From positions 54,076 through 118,075 of the forward strand of contig SVNX01000002.1 in the NCBI GenBank assembly GCA_015066665.1: a DNA stretch of 64,000 nt, given 5' to 3'. Shown here in pieces: positions 1 to 8,049 of the stretch. Source of the DNA: Ruminococcus sp. Lineage in GTDB: Bacteria; Bacillota; Clostridia; Oscillospirales; Ruminococcaceae. Made by a program: the position numbers and the translations under genes. Position 1 is the first letter of the stretch; every line of letters begins with the position of its first letter. The notes under the pieces were generated by a model. The model was not told where the DNA came from. It saw nothing but the letters and a program-made list of their open reading frames with translations, and searched no databases.

Positions 1-737
1 GCATAGGCTCCCTGCAGCGTGGTATCCGCCTTTTCGATGTGGACGCAGAATGTGTCCGAGGAGAGCGGCTCGCCGATGGCAAATGCTGCCAGACGACCAT
101 CCAGCCGGAGCACGGTGCCCTCAAGTCCGAGCGCATCAAAATGCCGGAAATATGTGTCAATGGCAAACTGCTCGGAGATGCCGGAGCGATCCCCCTCGAG
201 CTTATCCGCATAGCTCTGTGCGGCAAAGGTGATGCAGTCATCAAAATCCCGTTCGGTCAGGGGGGCAGAGACCGCACCGTATTCGGCAAAGCGATGGAGA
301 AAATTACGCTTCTGGTGGTACTTGCGTCCACGGAGATGATGAAGATCCTCGCTGTTGTAGATATAGTCCCAGCTGTCACGTTCGGCTTCGGCCGTGAAGG
401 CATCGGGATAGGTCTCCTCCATCCACGCAAGGCGTGCGGGGGAAAGATTCCAGATGCGAAGCGGCTTGCCCATAGCTTCAGAAAACCGCTTCATTTCGGC
501 AATCAGTTCCCTATGGTCACCTTCTCCTGCGGGATAGACAAAGGAAGGCACGCCATCCTCCGTATCGAACGCACAGCAGAGGTAGAAGCCGGCGAACTGT
601 GCGATCTTAGATTCATGCAGACGGCGCCAGGCCATATTATTGGCGAAGCTGTACTCACAGCCACGGTAATCGGACGCCCGCAGACAGGCGGTCACCCACT
701 GCTGATCGTCCATGGAAATATCGTAGAATTCGAGCAT
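1..737 (-). CDS. DUF2156 (LPG-synthase C-like) protein, C-terminus cut by window edge
   Basis: The frame is open from an ATG at 737 to the left edge, giving 245 visible residues. The N-terminus (MLEFYDISMDD) and a CEYSFANNMAW segment match the usual opening of DUF2156 proteins, whose GNAT-like fold is shared with the C-terminal domain of phosphatidylglycerol lysyltransferases. The family is poorly characterised, so the substrate is unknown; aminoacyl transfer to lipid is only an analogy. A GGAGA ribosome site sits just before the start. The gene follows thyX by 11 bases and is probably cotranscribed with it. The missing C-terminus is due to the window boundary, not to truncation in the genome. 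Confidence 0.75.
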   Translation of the reverse strand, partial: MLEFYDISMDDQQWVTACLRASDYRGCEYSFANNMAWRRLHESKIAQFAGFYLCCAFDTEDGVPSFVYPAGEGDHRELIAEMKRFSEAMGKPLRIWNLSPARLAWMEETYPDAFTAEAERDSWDYIYNSEDLHHLRGRKYHQKRNFLHRFAEYGAVSAPLTERDFDDCITFAAQSYADKLEGDRSGISEQFAIDTYFRHFDALGLEGTVLRLDGRLAAFAIGEPLSSDTFCVHIEKADTTLQGAY

Positions 738-748
738 AGGTCTCCTTT

Positions 749-1549
749 TCAGACAGATGCATCCTGCAGCCATTCCTTCTTTTTCTCTTCATAGCTGCGG
801 CGCACAGCGTCACAGCGTCCGCAGGTCATCTTGCCCTCGGGGCAGGGACCGGCGCAGCAGGAAGGGCCGGCCTTTGCAAAGATCGTGGGCGCCTTGGCAT
901 AGCAGAGCCGGAGCATTTCCTCAGCGAGGGCACGGATCTCCCACTGTGCCCGGCTGCAGCAGCGCATGCGGAAGAAATTCAGCAGGCTGCGGGCATTCAT
1001 GGTCACGACCATCTTGGTTTCACAAGCATTGGGGAGCACAAAGCGTGCATCCTCAATGGCTTTCTTTTCGGCCTTGCTGCGTGCTTCCTTCTCGGAGAGC
1101 CCCTGTGCAAGGAAGTCCTCATAATGCCTTGCCTCAAGCTTATCGCAAAGGGCACGGTAGGCATCAAGGGACGCCTGCATGGAAGCCTCGTACAGTGCAA
1201 GTGCCTCGGGATCTCCGGCGATTTCAGGCGGTGTGATGTAGACAAAGTCGGTCTGCTTCACATAGCGCTGGCTCTGCACGGAATAGCTCGCAATGCGGTG
1301 CCGTGTGATCTGGGCAAGCAGTGCACGGGATACGCCCTCAATCGCAAAGGTAAAGCTGACGTGCTCGATGGGACTTTCATGTCCGAGGGATGCAAGCATC
1401 TTCACGAAATTCTCTGCTGCGGCATCATCCATGCCGTCCATCAGATCCATGGCACCCGTATCGGAATAGCAGAGCTTTGCAGCCGCCGCAACGGTTTTCT
1501 CCGGAACCGGCGTACAGGCGATCAGGGTGACCTTCAGTTTTCCTTCCAT
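749..1549 (-). CDS. thyX: FAD-dependent thymidylate synthase ThyX
   Basis: It converts dUMP to dTMP using methylenetetrahydrofolate, FAD and NAD(P)H, replacing ThyA. The 266-aa protein carries the signature R-H-R-x(5)-S-x(2)-S-x-R-Y at about residues 83-96 (RHRIASYSVQSQRY) and the upstream GHESPIEHVSFTF segment typical of the family. The C-terminus holds a short Cys-rich stretch (CCAGPCPEGKMTCGRC) seen in clostridial ThyX proteins. The start follows an AAGGAG site. Transcription likely begins from a strong promoter at 1650-1678, leaving a leader of about 100 bases in which I recognise no known element. The DUF2156 gene lies directly downstream. Confidence 0.95.
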   Translation of the reverse strand: MEGKLKVTLIACTPVPEKTVAAAAKLCYSDTGAMDLMDGMDDAAAENFVKMLASLGHESPIEHVSFTFAIEGVSRALLAQITRHRIASYSVQSQRYVKQTDFVYITPPEIAGDPEALALYEASMQASLDAYRALCDKLEARHYEDFLAQGLSEKEARSKAEKKAIEDARFVLPNACETKMVVTMNARSLLNFFRMRCCSRAQWEIRALAEEMLRLCYAKAPTIFAKAGPSCCAGPCPEGKMTCGRCDAVRRSYEEKKKEWLQDASV

Positions 1550-1649
1550 ATGGCGTTTCTCTCCTTATCATACCCGATTTTTACTGCAATACACAGCAAA
1601 CGGGCATTCCTTACAAGTACAGTGAATGCAGCTGGGCACTCACTCTTTT

Positions 1650-1678
1650 ATTATATCACATCCGTCTGCGATAGTCAA
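1650..1678 (-). promoter_or_regulatory. Sigma-A promoter of thyX
   Basis: On the minus strand TTGACT and TATAAT are separated by 17 bases, with an extended -10 (TGA before TATAAT). It overlaps the last codons of the P-loop kinase gene, so thyX has its own start independent of that gene. Confidence 0.8.
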
Positions 1679-2202
1679 GATAAGATATTTTCCGAATGAA
1701 ATCTTGCGGTGCAGGCATCCAGCTCATGCTGATTCCGCACGACAATGACCTTCTGCGGATAGGACTCCATCACCCGTCGGTAGCGTGTCCTTGCTTCCTT
1801 TGTTCTGCCATCGTGCAGAATCCATCTGACGAATGCCCAGTCGAGTTTTTCCTTGCAGCCCGCTACCATATCCGGCCGTGTGGTGTTCCTGTAGCGGCGG
1901 TATCTCTTTGCGGCTCGGCTGAGGCATGCAAAACGGTTGAACAGAAGCAGGATGATCAGGTCCGCTTCCTTGAGTCGGCGTTCGTAGTATAATTTCGAAT
2001 AATTCCCATCCATCACCCAGCCATCGTGGGTGTCCATGAATGTTCTTGTCAGCCGTTCCTTCTCCTCCCTGCTGCGGATTTCCCAGTCCGGCAGGAAGTG
2101 CACGGTATCAAAATGAAAGACCTCCACACCGTAGATTCCCCCCAGTTTCCGGGCCAGTGTGGATTTCCCCGAACCGCTGTATCCCATGATGACGATTTTC
2201 AT
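1675..2202 (-). CDS. P-loop nucleoside kinase-like protein (FlaR/AAA_17 type)
   Basis: This 175-aa protein has a Walker A loop GYSGSGKST at residues 7-15, followed by an HFDTVHFLPDW segment that resembles the substrate region of small adenylate-kinase-like ATPases annotated as DNA topology modulation protein FlaR. An Arg-rich lid region (RAAKRYRRYRNTTR) follows. The true substrate of this family is not established. I chose the ATG at 2202 because a GGGAGG site precedes it; the open frame extends further upstream but only into antisense of pnp. It lies after the pnp hairpin and ends within the thyX promoter. Confidence 0.75.
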   Translation of the reverse strand: MKIVIMGYSGSGKSTLARKLGGIYGVEVFHFDTVHFLPDWEIRSREEKERLTRTFMDTHDGWVMDGNYSKLYYERRLKEADLIILLLFNRFACLSRAAKRYRRYRNTTRPDMVAGCKEKLDWAFVRWILHDGRTKEARTRYRRVMESYPQKVIVVRNQHELDACTARFHSENILS

Positions 2203-2224
2203 GCATGCCTCCCATAGAATCAAG

Positions 2225-2253
2225 AAGCCGCTGTTCACACGGAACAGCGGCTT
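2225..2253 (-). terminator. Intrinsic terminator downstream of pnp
   Basis: A perfect 12-bp inverted repeat (AAGCCGCTGTTC and its complement) with a 5-base loop lies 8 bases after the pnp stop. The U tract in the pnp direction is weak, so partial read-through into the P-loop kinase gene is possible. Confidence 0.6.
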
Positions 2254-2260
2254 TACGCTT

Positions 2261-4378
2261 TTAGTTATTGTTCTTCTTTGCGGCAATGTCTGCCAGTGCT
2301 TCCTTGCGGGAGAGATTGATTCTGCCCTGCTTGTCGATCTCGACAACCTTGACAACGATCTCATCGCCGATGGCAACCACATCTTCCACACGCTCAACAC
2401 GATGGTTGTCCAGCTGGGAAATGTGTACCAGACCGTCCTTGCCGGGAGCGATTTCTACGAATGCACCGAAGTTCATCAGACGAACGACCTTGCCCTTGTA
2501 GATGGCGCCGACCTCGGGATCGTTGGCGATGGTCTCCACGATCTGGATGGCCTTTCTTGCATTGTCCATATCGATGCCGCTGACAAATACCAGACCCTCT
2601 TCGTTGATGTCGATCTTTACATCGCACTCAGCGCAGATCTTCTGGATCACCTTGCCGCCCTGACCGATTACCTCGCGGATCTTGTCCACCGGTACCTTGG
2701 TCTGGAGCATCTTGGGTGCATAAGCATTTACAGTCTCTCTGGGAGCCGGAATGGCCTTCAGCATGATCTCATCGAGGATGTAGAGACGAGCCTTTCTGGT
2801 CTTCTCGAATGCCTCTTCGATGATGGCCGGTGTCAGACCGTCCACCTTGATGTCCACCTGAATGGCAGTGATACCCTTATGTGTACCGCCCACCTTGAAG
2901 TCCATATCGCCGAAGAAGTCCTCCAGACCCTGAATGTCAACCATGGTCATGAAGTCGTCGCTGTCGGGCAGCGTGATCAGACCGCAGGAAATGCCTGCTA
3001 CGGGTGCCTTGATCGGCACGCCGGCATCCATCAGCGCCAGTGTGGAGCCGCAGATGGAACCCTGGGAAGTGGAGCCGTTGGAGGACAGCACCTCAGAAAC
3101 CAGACGCAGTGCATAGGGGAATTCTTCTACGGACGGCAGTACGGGCACGAGTGCCTTTTCAGCCAGTGCACCATGACCGATCTCACGGCGTCCGGGGCCT
3201 CTGCTGGGCTTTGTCTCACCAACGGAGTAGGACGGGAAATTGTACTGGTGCATATAACGCTTGGAAACCTCTTCATCGAGGCCGTCGATCTTCTGGGAAT
3301 CGCTCACAGGGCCGAGTGTGGCAATGGTCAGAACCTGTGTCTGGCCTCTTGTGAACATACCGGAGCCATGCACTCTGGGGAGCATGCCAACCTCAGCAGC
3401 CAGCGGACGGATCTCATCGATGCCGCGGCCGTCCACACGCTTGCCCTCATAGAGCCATGCACGGACGATCTTCTTCTGGAGCTTGTACATGCACTCGTCG
3501 AGCTTTGCGATCTCCTCGGGATACTGCTCATCAAATGCAGCGTGTACCTCATCCACGATGGGCTTGAGTCTCTCATCACGAACGGTCTTATCATCGGTAT
3601 CGAGTGCGAGCTTCACCTTTTCGCCAACCAGTGCCTCTACAGCATCGAACATTTCGTGCGGTACTTCCTGGGACTCGAATGCAAACTTCTTCTTGCCGAT
3701 CTGTGCCTGAATGTCGCTGATGAAAGCAACCATCTTCTTGATCTCTTCGTGACCGGTCAGGATGGCCTGCAGCATGGTCTTCTCGTCCACCTCGTTGGCA
3801 CCGGCCTCGATCATAACGATCTTGTTGGCGCTGCCGGCAACGGTCAGGTTCAGGTCGTTCTTGCCTCTCTGCTCGAGGGTGGGATTGAGGACGATCTCGC
3901 CGTCAACCAGACCCACGCTGATGCCGGCGATGGGGCCATTCCACGGAATATCGGAAATGGAGATGGCGATGGAAGTTGCGATCATGCCTGCAATCTCGGG
4001 AGAGCAGTCAGGATCCACTGCGAGAACGGTCATCACAACGGAAACGTCGTTGCGCATATCCTTGGGGAACAGAGGACGGATGGGTCTGTCGACCATTCTG
4101 GAAGTCAGGATTGCCTTCTCAGAGGGCTTGCCCTCACGCTTTGTGAAGGAGCCGGGGATTCTGCCGACGGAGTAGAGTCTCTCCTCGTAGTCAACGGACA
4201 GCGGGAAGAAATCGATGCCGTCACGGGGCTTTGCGCTTGCGGTTACGTTCGCCATAACAACGGTCTCACCATAGCGCACCCAGCAGGAGCCGTTGGACAG
4301 CCCGCAGGTCTTGCCGGTTTCCACGATCAGCGGACGGCCGGCGTAGGTTGTTTCAAACTTTCTGTAGTTTTCAAACAT
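2261..4378 (-). CDS. pnp: Polyribonucleotide nucleotidyltransferase (PNPase)
   Basis: This phosphorolytic 3'-to-5' exoribonuclease degrades mRNA and is a trimer in the cytoplasm. The 705-aa length is normal. Two RNase PH-type domains flank a helical linker; the second contains GSGMFTRGQTQ and the QGLEDFFGDMDFKVGGT active-site region. A KH domain (IREVIGQGGKVIQKI) and a C-terminal S1 domain (YKGKVVRLMNFGAFVE) follow. A strong TAAGGAGG site precedes the ATG. It lies downstream of rpsO, the conserved bacterial order. The intergenic region between them holds two hairpins that probably set pnp expression. Confidence 0.97.
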   Translation of the reverse strand: MFENYRKFETTYAGRPLIVETGKTCGLSNGSCWVRYGETVVMANVTASAKPRDGIDFFPLSVDYEERLYSVGRIPGSFTKREGKPSEKAILTSRMVDRPIRPLFPKDMRNDVSVVMTVLAVDPDCSPEIAGMIATSIAISISDIPWNGPIAGISVGLVDGEIVLNPTLEQRGKNDLNLTVAGSANKIVMIEAGANEVDEKTMLQAILTGHEEIKKMVAFISDIQAQIGKKKFAFESQEVPHEMFDAVEALVGEKVKLALDTDDKTVRDERLKPIVDEVHAAFDEQYPEEIAKLDECMYKLQKKIVRAWLYEGKRVDGRGIDEIRPLAAEVGMLPRVHGSGMFTRGQTQVLTIATLGPVSDSQKIDGLDEEVSKRYMHQYNFPSYSVGETKPSRGPGRREIGHGALAEKALVPVLPSVEEFPYALRLVSEVLSSNGSTSQGSICGSTLALMDAGVPIKAPVAGISCGLITLPDSDDFMTMVDIQGLEDFFGDMDFKVGGTHKGITAIQVDIKVDGLTPAIIEEAFEKTRKARLYILDEIMLKAIPAPRETVNAYAPKMLQTKVPVDKIREVIGQGGKVIQKICAECDVKIDINEEGLVFVSGIDMDNARKAIQIVETIANDPEVGAIYKGKVVRLMNFGAFVEIAPGKDGLVHISQLDNHRVERVEDVVAIGDEIVVKVVEIDKQGRINLSRKEALADIAAKKNNN

Positions 4379-4415
4379 AGATAAACCTCCTTAATGTGCC
4401 AGACAGCGTTTTAGC

Positions 4416-4443
4416 AAAAAACCCTGCCTCTGCACTGCAGAGG
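4416..4443 (-). terminator. Terminator or attenuator in the pnp leader
   Basis: On the minus strand the stem CCTCTGC/GCAGAGG with a 3-base loop is followed by CAGGG and six T residues, about 40 bases before the pnp start. It could end rpsO transcripts or attenuate pnp; the T run starts a few bases after the stem, so efficiency is uncertain. Confidence 0.5.
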
Positions 4444-4510
4444 TACGGTCAGATGCTAATATGCCGCTGCCCACGCAACTGATTGAATGTTTTTTCGGTA
4501 AACACACGGA

Positions 4511-4539
4511 AAAGGCAGACGGGATACCCCGCTGCCTTT
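4511..4539 (-). terminator. Hairpin terminator after rpsO
   Basis: An interrupted inverted repeat (AAAGGCAG-CGGG against CCCG-CTGCCTTT) lies 11 bases after the rpsO stop and is followed by TTTT and then mixed sequence. It is a likely partial terminator or RNase processing site between rpsO and pnp. Confidence 0.55.
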
Positions 4540-4550
4540 CCTTTCCGGGA

Positions 4551-4817
4551 TTACTTACGAATACCCAGCTTCTCGATGATGGCACGATATCTGTTGATAT
4601 CCTTCTTCTTCAGATAAGCGAGCAGGTTTCTTCTGTGACCTACCATCTTCAGAAGGCCTCTTCTGGAGTGATGATCCTTCTTGTGCACCTTCAGGTGTTC
4701 TGTCAGATCATTGATACGACGGGTCAGAATCGCAATCTGTACCTCGGGAGAACCTGTATCAGTCTCATGAGTACGGTTGTTTACGATAACCTCTGTCTTC
4801 TCTTCCTTACGCAGCAT
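4551..4817 (-). CDS. rpsO: 30S ribosomal protein S15
   Basis: This 88-aa primary 16S rRNA-binding protein of the small subunit platform has the full family pattern: [20 protein letters not shown] near the N-terminus, [19 protein letters not shown] in the rRNA-binding core, and a [12 protein letters not shown] end. I chose the ATG at 4817 because an AGAGGTG site precedes it and the length is canonical; an upstream in-frame start would add 31 unrelated residues. A near-perfect promoter lies at 4922-4950. In many bacteria S15 represses its own mRNA through leader structure; the leader here is about 100 bases and was not folded. Confidence 0.97.
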   Translation of the reverse strand: MLRKEEKTEVIVNNRTHETDTGSPEVQIAILTRRINDLTEHLKVHKKDHHSRRGLLKMVGHRRNLLAYLKKKDINRYRAIIEKLGIRK

Positions 4818-4921
4818 GTGATTCACCTCTTTGATCAAATATTTCCCGATAACATAGAGAGGGGCAGGTAAAGATCCCACTTTCGGGCGTATCCCCCGGT
4901 CCAAGTACACGGAACATTGCT

Positions 4922-4950
4922 ATTATACCACATTTTCCTTCGTTTGTAAA
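4922..4950 (-). promoter_or_regulatory. Sigma-A promoter of rpsO-pnp
   Basis: TTTACA and a consensus TATAAT are separated by 17 bases on the minus strand, with TGG before the -10 (extended -10). It is the only clear promoter ahead of rpsO. Confidence 0.85.
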
Positions 4951-5177
4951 GTCTTTTTTCAAAAAAAATGTGAATTTTTTTCAGAATGTGAAAGGCTGAT
5001 CCGTTATTCCGTTATGAAGGAAGCGGCTTCAGTCTGTCGAAAAAGTCGCTTTCTGTTAAGGGGTAATGGGGCAGTGCGTCTGCTCGCTCACGCATCGCAG
5101 AGGAAAGAAAAAATAAGACTAAAGGAAAAACACACATTTCGGCTAAATTATGCTATATTTGAAGCACAACTATGCAA

Positions 5178-5233
5178 GGGGGTCTCTGTCCCCCTTCCCC
5201 CCCTGCCAAAGGGAATGATTCCCTTTGGAATCC
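5178..5233 (+). repeat. REP-like double hairpin, copy 1
   Basis: A G5/C5 hairpin at 5178-5194 is followed by a C-rich spacer and a perfect 10-bp hairpin at 5206-5228 (CCAAAGGGAA, loop TGA, complement), ending in GGAATCC. The same layout, with compensating base changes, appears on the opposite strand at 63901-63950, which marks a dispersed palindromic family. Confidence 0.6.
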
Positions 5234-5277
5234 TCAGGCTGCTCCGCAGTATCTTTTAAAGGTTATACGGCAGACTA

Positions 5278-5304
5278 AAGGCCGCCCTTAAAGAGAGCGG
5301 CCTT
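5278..5304 (-). terminator. Hairpin terminator after the DUF624 gene
   Basis: AAGGCCGC and GCGGCCTT form an 8-bp perfect stem 8 bases after the stop codon. The U tract is short, so it may act with the adjacent REP-like hairpins. Confidence 0.5.
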
Positions 5305-5312
5305 GTATTCAA

Positions 5313-6245
5313 TCAGGAAATCACCTTTCCCTTGGTTTTCTTCTGCTTCTTCGGGGCCTCGATGGGCTTTTCTTTGCCGCCCTGATCCTCAAAGACATTC
5401 TCGCCGCCCGTCTGGGTGCTGAGATATTCGGGGTTCACCTCGCCGCGCTGTGCGTAGTAGGGGTTGATGACGTACTTCTGGATCACCGGATAGCTGTTGA
5501 ATACAATAATAAGTCCGGCGAATGCAGCCGGCATGAACGGCCATACCATTGCCATGATGAACGGATACATCACCGTCACCAATGCAAACACACCGAAGAT
5601 CAGCACAAGCCAGCCGAGTGTAATGAGGTTCGTCTTCAGTGCAATGCAGCTGAGGGCAAACGAATTCTTCAGGATATTCTTCATACTCAGATCGGTCGAT
5701 ACGATCATCAGGTAGGCATAGAAGCTCATCATCAGCACAGCGATCGCCACGCTCAGGCCTGCCACGAACATCACATAGTAGATCGTCGCATCACCGCTTG
5801 CGGCGATGAGCTTGGGATAGACATAGCAGCCGGCCGAAACCGACAGCACGATCATCAGATCGAGCAGACCCATCACGCACGCCTGCTTGAAGCAGCTGCG
5901 GAAGGTCTTGATAAACACATCCATCATGAAGAAGGGCTTTTCCAGCGTGAAATTGCGAAGAATCTTGGTACAGGCCGCTGTCACAGGGCCGAAGATCACC
6001 GCAAACACCAGAACCAGTGCCGCCACGAGCACCATCGTCAGCGTCTGATTCACATGGAAGAAGAAATACAGCGACAATGCCGCTGCCACAAGCGGAATGA
6101 ACGCCGACATAAACAGCAGATTCACTTCAAACAATTTCCAGAACTTCCGGAATGCAATCTCCCAGAACCGGAAGAATGGTTTCTTTTTCGGGGCATCCTT
6201 GGCAATACCGGCGCCCGCCTTTTCATAACCTCCGAACAGACCCAT
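5313..6245 (-). CDS. DUF624 (YesL-like) membrane protein
   Basis: This 310-aa integral membrane protein has about five to six hydrophobic segments between residues 38 and 260. It has the family layout: a short cytoplasmic N-terminus ending in FFRFWEIAFRKFWKLFEVNLLF, a central FGPVTAACTKILRNF segment before the second helix pair, and a charged Lys-rich C-terminal tail (KKQKKTKGKVIS). YesL-type proteins often sit beside sugar transporters or glycan genes, but no biochemical function is established. It follows proC by about 70 bases and may be cotranscribed with it. A hairpin lies just after its stop. Confidence 0.8.
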   Translation of the reverse strand: MGLFGGYEKAGAGIAKDAPKKKPFFRFWEIAFRKFWKLFEVNLLFMSAFIPLVAAALSLYFFFHVNQTLTMVLVAALVLVFAVIFGPVTAACTKILRNFTLEKPFFMMDVFIKTFRSCFKQACVMGLLDLMIVLSVSAGCYVYPKLIAASGDATIYYVMFVAGLSVAIAVLMMSFYAYLMIVSTDLSMKNILKNSFALSCIALKTNLITLGWLVLIFGVFALVTVMYPFIMAMVWPFMPAAFAGLIIVFNSYPVIQKYVINPYYAQRGEVNPEYLSTQTGGENVFEDQGGKEKPIEAPKKQKKTKGKVIS

Positions 6246-6314
6246 GTTTCACATCATCCTTTTCCTTATTGATTCGGCCGCAGCCGTGTCTCCTATCTTC
6301 CCGTATCCTTGCTG

Positions 6315-7115
6315 TCAGCGGGACAGCTCATAAGCTCTCTTTGTGCAGGCCGTGCAGGCTGCATCGACCGTTGCCTCCAGACCGCCTGCATAGAGCTGGT
6401 CGAGGCCGGCCAGTGTTGTACCGCCGGGAGAAGAGACCATACGGATGAGCTCCTCGATGGAATAGCCGGAATCCGTCAGCATTCTGGCAGAGCCGATCAG
6501 GCTCTGGGCAAAGAGGGGCAGTGCGGTTTCCTTGGCGATGCCCTCCTTCTCCGCATAATCCACGAATGCCTTGGCAAACAGATAGATGAATGCGGGACTG
6601 GAGCCATTGATGGCGATGATCTCCTTCATCTTATTCTCGGCAACGACCGCAATCTTTCCGCATGCTTCAAACATACGGCAGACAACGTCAAACTCCTCAT
6701 CCGTGGTCGGAGCACATTTGGCAAGTGCAGAGGCGCCCTCACCGAGCAGCAGGGGTGTATTGGGCATTACGAGAATGACTCTGGCATCGGGGCGGGTCTT
6801 ACTGCGGATGTATTCGGCAGTGATGCCGGCTGCGATGGAAACGAGGACGGTATCCTCCTTCACTGCGGGGGCAATCTCCTCAAGCACGACATCGAACATC
6901 TGGGGCTTGACGGCGAGGAAAACATACTTGCAGTTTTCAAGCACTTCCCTGCCCGAAGCACATGCCGTCACGCCGAATTCTGCGAGACGTGCGCACTTTT
7001 CCGCATCCGGATCAAATGCAGAAATTGACATATTCGCAGCCAGAGGACTCTCCGCTGCACCTTTCATAATCGCATAGCCCATATTGCCTGCGCCGATAAA
7101 ACCAACTGTGATCAT
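6315..7115 (-). CDS. proC: Pyrroline-5-carboxylate reductase
   Basis: It catalyses the last step of proline synthesis, reduction of pyrroline-5-carboxylate with NAD(P)H. The 266-aa protein starts with the Rossmann motif GFIGAGNMG (residues 5-13), has the AVKPQM segment near residue 90, the VMPNTP segment near residue 118 and the C-terminal SSPGGTTLAGLDQL active-site helix. The length is normal. It has its own promoter at 7152-7180. The next gene downstream is a DUF624 membrane protein with no known link to proline. Confidence 0.96.
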   Translation of the reverse strand: MITVGFIGAGNMGYAIMKGAAESPLAANMSISAFDPDAEKCARLAEFGVTACASGREVLENCKYVFLAVKPQMFDVVLEEIAPAVKEDTVLVSIAAGITAEYIRSKTRPDARVILVMPNTPLLLGEGASALAKCAPTTDEEFDVVCRMFEACGKIAVVAENKMKEIIAINGSSPAFIYLFAKAFVDYAEKEGIAKETALPLFAQSLIGSARMLTDSGYSIEELIRMVSSPGGTTLAGLDQLYAGGLEATVDAACTACTKRAYELSR

Positions 7116-7151
7116 AGATCTCCATTCCTTTCAAAGAGTATATCAACTTAT

Positions 7152-7180
7152 ATTATACAACAAACTGCACAAAAATGCAA
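7152..7180 (-). promoter_or_regulatory. Promoter of proC
   Basis: TTGCAT and TATAAT are separated by 17 bases on the minus strand, with the start codon about 35 bases downstream. Confidence 0.7.
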
Positions 7181-7198
7181 GAAAAATCTCTACGTTTC

Positions 7199-7238
7199 AA
7201 AAAAATCCGCGGCAACACAGTTTCCTGCATCGCCGCGG
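7199..7238 (-). terminator. Intrinsic terminator of the folate transporter gene
   Basis: A GC-rich stem (GCCGCGG/CCGCGGC, with an inner short stem capped by GAAA) is followed on the minus strand by a run of seven T residues. It lies 8 bases after the stop codon and closes the riboswitch-controlled unit. Confidence 0.85.
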
Positions 7239-7246
7239 CGTGTGAA

Positions 7247-7873
7247 TCAGATTCGTTTTGTACGCATTCTGGTGCTGCGGTAGGTCGCCATTGCCAGCGG
7301 CAGAACGATGATCAGCAGCGGAATATCCACCAGAAGCTCAAGCATGTTCATGGACAGGCGTCCGGCCACAGCCACATGGAACGCTTCCTTCGGGATGAAG
7401 CCGTAGTGCATGTTCAGTGCGGTATTGAGCACCAGATTGATGATGACCACATCGAGCAGTCTTGCAGCAACCACACGCACAAGGAACAGGATGTCCCCCT
7501 CCCATTTCTTCTTGGTGAAGGGATTGGTGAAGGATACGGTCACCGGTGTACCCTTCGGATAGAGGCAGATGCCGTAGATCATGCCCTGCAGTCCTGCCAC
7601 GATCGTATAGATCGGCAGGAAGGAACCGCTCGGGTGCACCATAAAGCCGACCAGATCACAAACGAGACCCGCCACAAATCCGACGCTCGGGCCGAACAGC
7701 ATGCCGATGACGGCAATGGCAAGGAATGCGAAATTGATCTTCTTGAAGCCCACATCGACCGACAGCATCTCCAGTCCCATGGAGACGGCGATGAACACGG
7801 CGGTCAGGCAGAGCGAGAAGACGTTCCCGAATTCCTTGGCGGAATCCGAAAACATAGCTGCGATTTTCTTCAT
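7247..7873 (-). CDS. folT: Folate-family ECF transporter S component
   Basis: This 208-aa membrane protein with about six hydrophobic segments is the substrate-binding S component of an energy-coupling-factor importer. It would work with the shared EcfA/EcfA'/EcfT module encoded elsewhere. The segments NFAFLAIAVIGMLFGPSVGF and VCDLVGFMVHPSG fit the FolT group. The assignment to folate is supported independently by the THF riboswitch in its leader. An AGGAGG site precedes the ATG and is itself part of a hairpin, pointing to translational control. It is followed by a strong terminator. pfkA lies upstream on the same strand. Confidence 0.88.
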   Translation of the reverse strand: MKKIAAMFSDSAKEFGNVFSLCLTAVFIAVSMGLEMLSVDVGFKKINFAFLAIAVIGMLFGPSVGFVAGLVCDLVGFMVHPSGSFLPIYTIVAGLQGMIYGICLYPKGTPVTVSFTNPFTKKKWEGDILFLVRVVAARLLDVVIINLVLNTALNMHYGFIPKEAFHVAVAGRLSMNMLELLVDIPLLIIVLPLAMATYRSTRMRTKRI

Positions 7874-7883
7874 AAAAAAAATA

Positions 7884-7914
7884 CCTCCTATGTGTGCTTT
7901 TGCACAAAAGGAGG
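7884..7914 (-). promoter_or_regulatory. Hairpin sequestering the folT ribosome binding site
   Basis: On the minus strand CCTCC at the 5' arm can pair with the GGAGG of the folT ribosome site across an inner stem TGTGC-AAAA-GCACA. It sits between the riboswitch aptamer and the start codon. This is the layout of an expression platform that hides the ribosome site; which ligand state favours it was not computed. Confidence 0.65.
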
Positions 7915-7945
7915 CGTATGTCGAGGGATCGCTTCCACTTATGCA

Positions 7946-8042
7946 TCAGCGGGATGCGAAGCCTGTACCGCAAGGAATCCTTTTCGTCCGGCTGACAACT
8001 CCCCGTTCACCCGGCACTTAACGCACAAGCCTCTACTCTGTA
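7946..8042 (-). ncRNA. Tetrahydrofolate (THF, folT-type) riboswitch
   Basis: Read on the minus strand, the leader has the conserved segments of the THF class I aptamer in the right order: GAGUAGA, GCGUUAAGUG, GUGAACGGG, GACGAAAAGG, CCUUGCGGU and GCAUCCCGCU, closed by complementary ends CAG and CUG. It lies 73 bases upstream of the folT start. The class binds reduced folates and typically represses folate transport or synthesis genes. I matched the motif by eye; a covariance-model search would settle it. Confidence 0.88.
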
Positions 8043-8049
8043 TGATAAG

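Larger units (their letters stand above)
4951..5312. other. Intergenic region with a REP-like element
   Basis: This 362-base gap lies between the rpsO promoter and the DUF624 gene. It holds the REP-like hairpin pair at 5178-5233 and the DUF624 terminator at 5278-5304. An 81-codon plus-strand frame runs across the repeats but has no ribosome site or recognisable product, so I see no gene here. Confidence 0.7.

Noticed and set aside
2159..4384. A 741-codon open frame on the plus strand opposite pnp
   Set aside because: It is a shadow of pnp: low-complexity His/Leu/Asp-rich translation, no family pattern and no ribosome site, while pnp itself is unmistakable.
5014..5259. An 81-codon plus-strand frame in the gap after rpsO
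   Set aside because: It has no ribosome site and reads through the REP-like hairpins; the composition is not protein-like.
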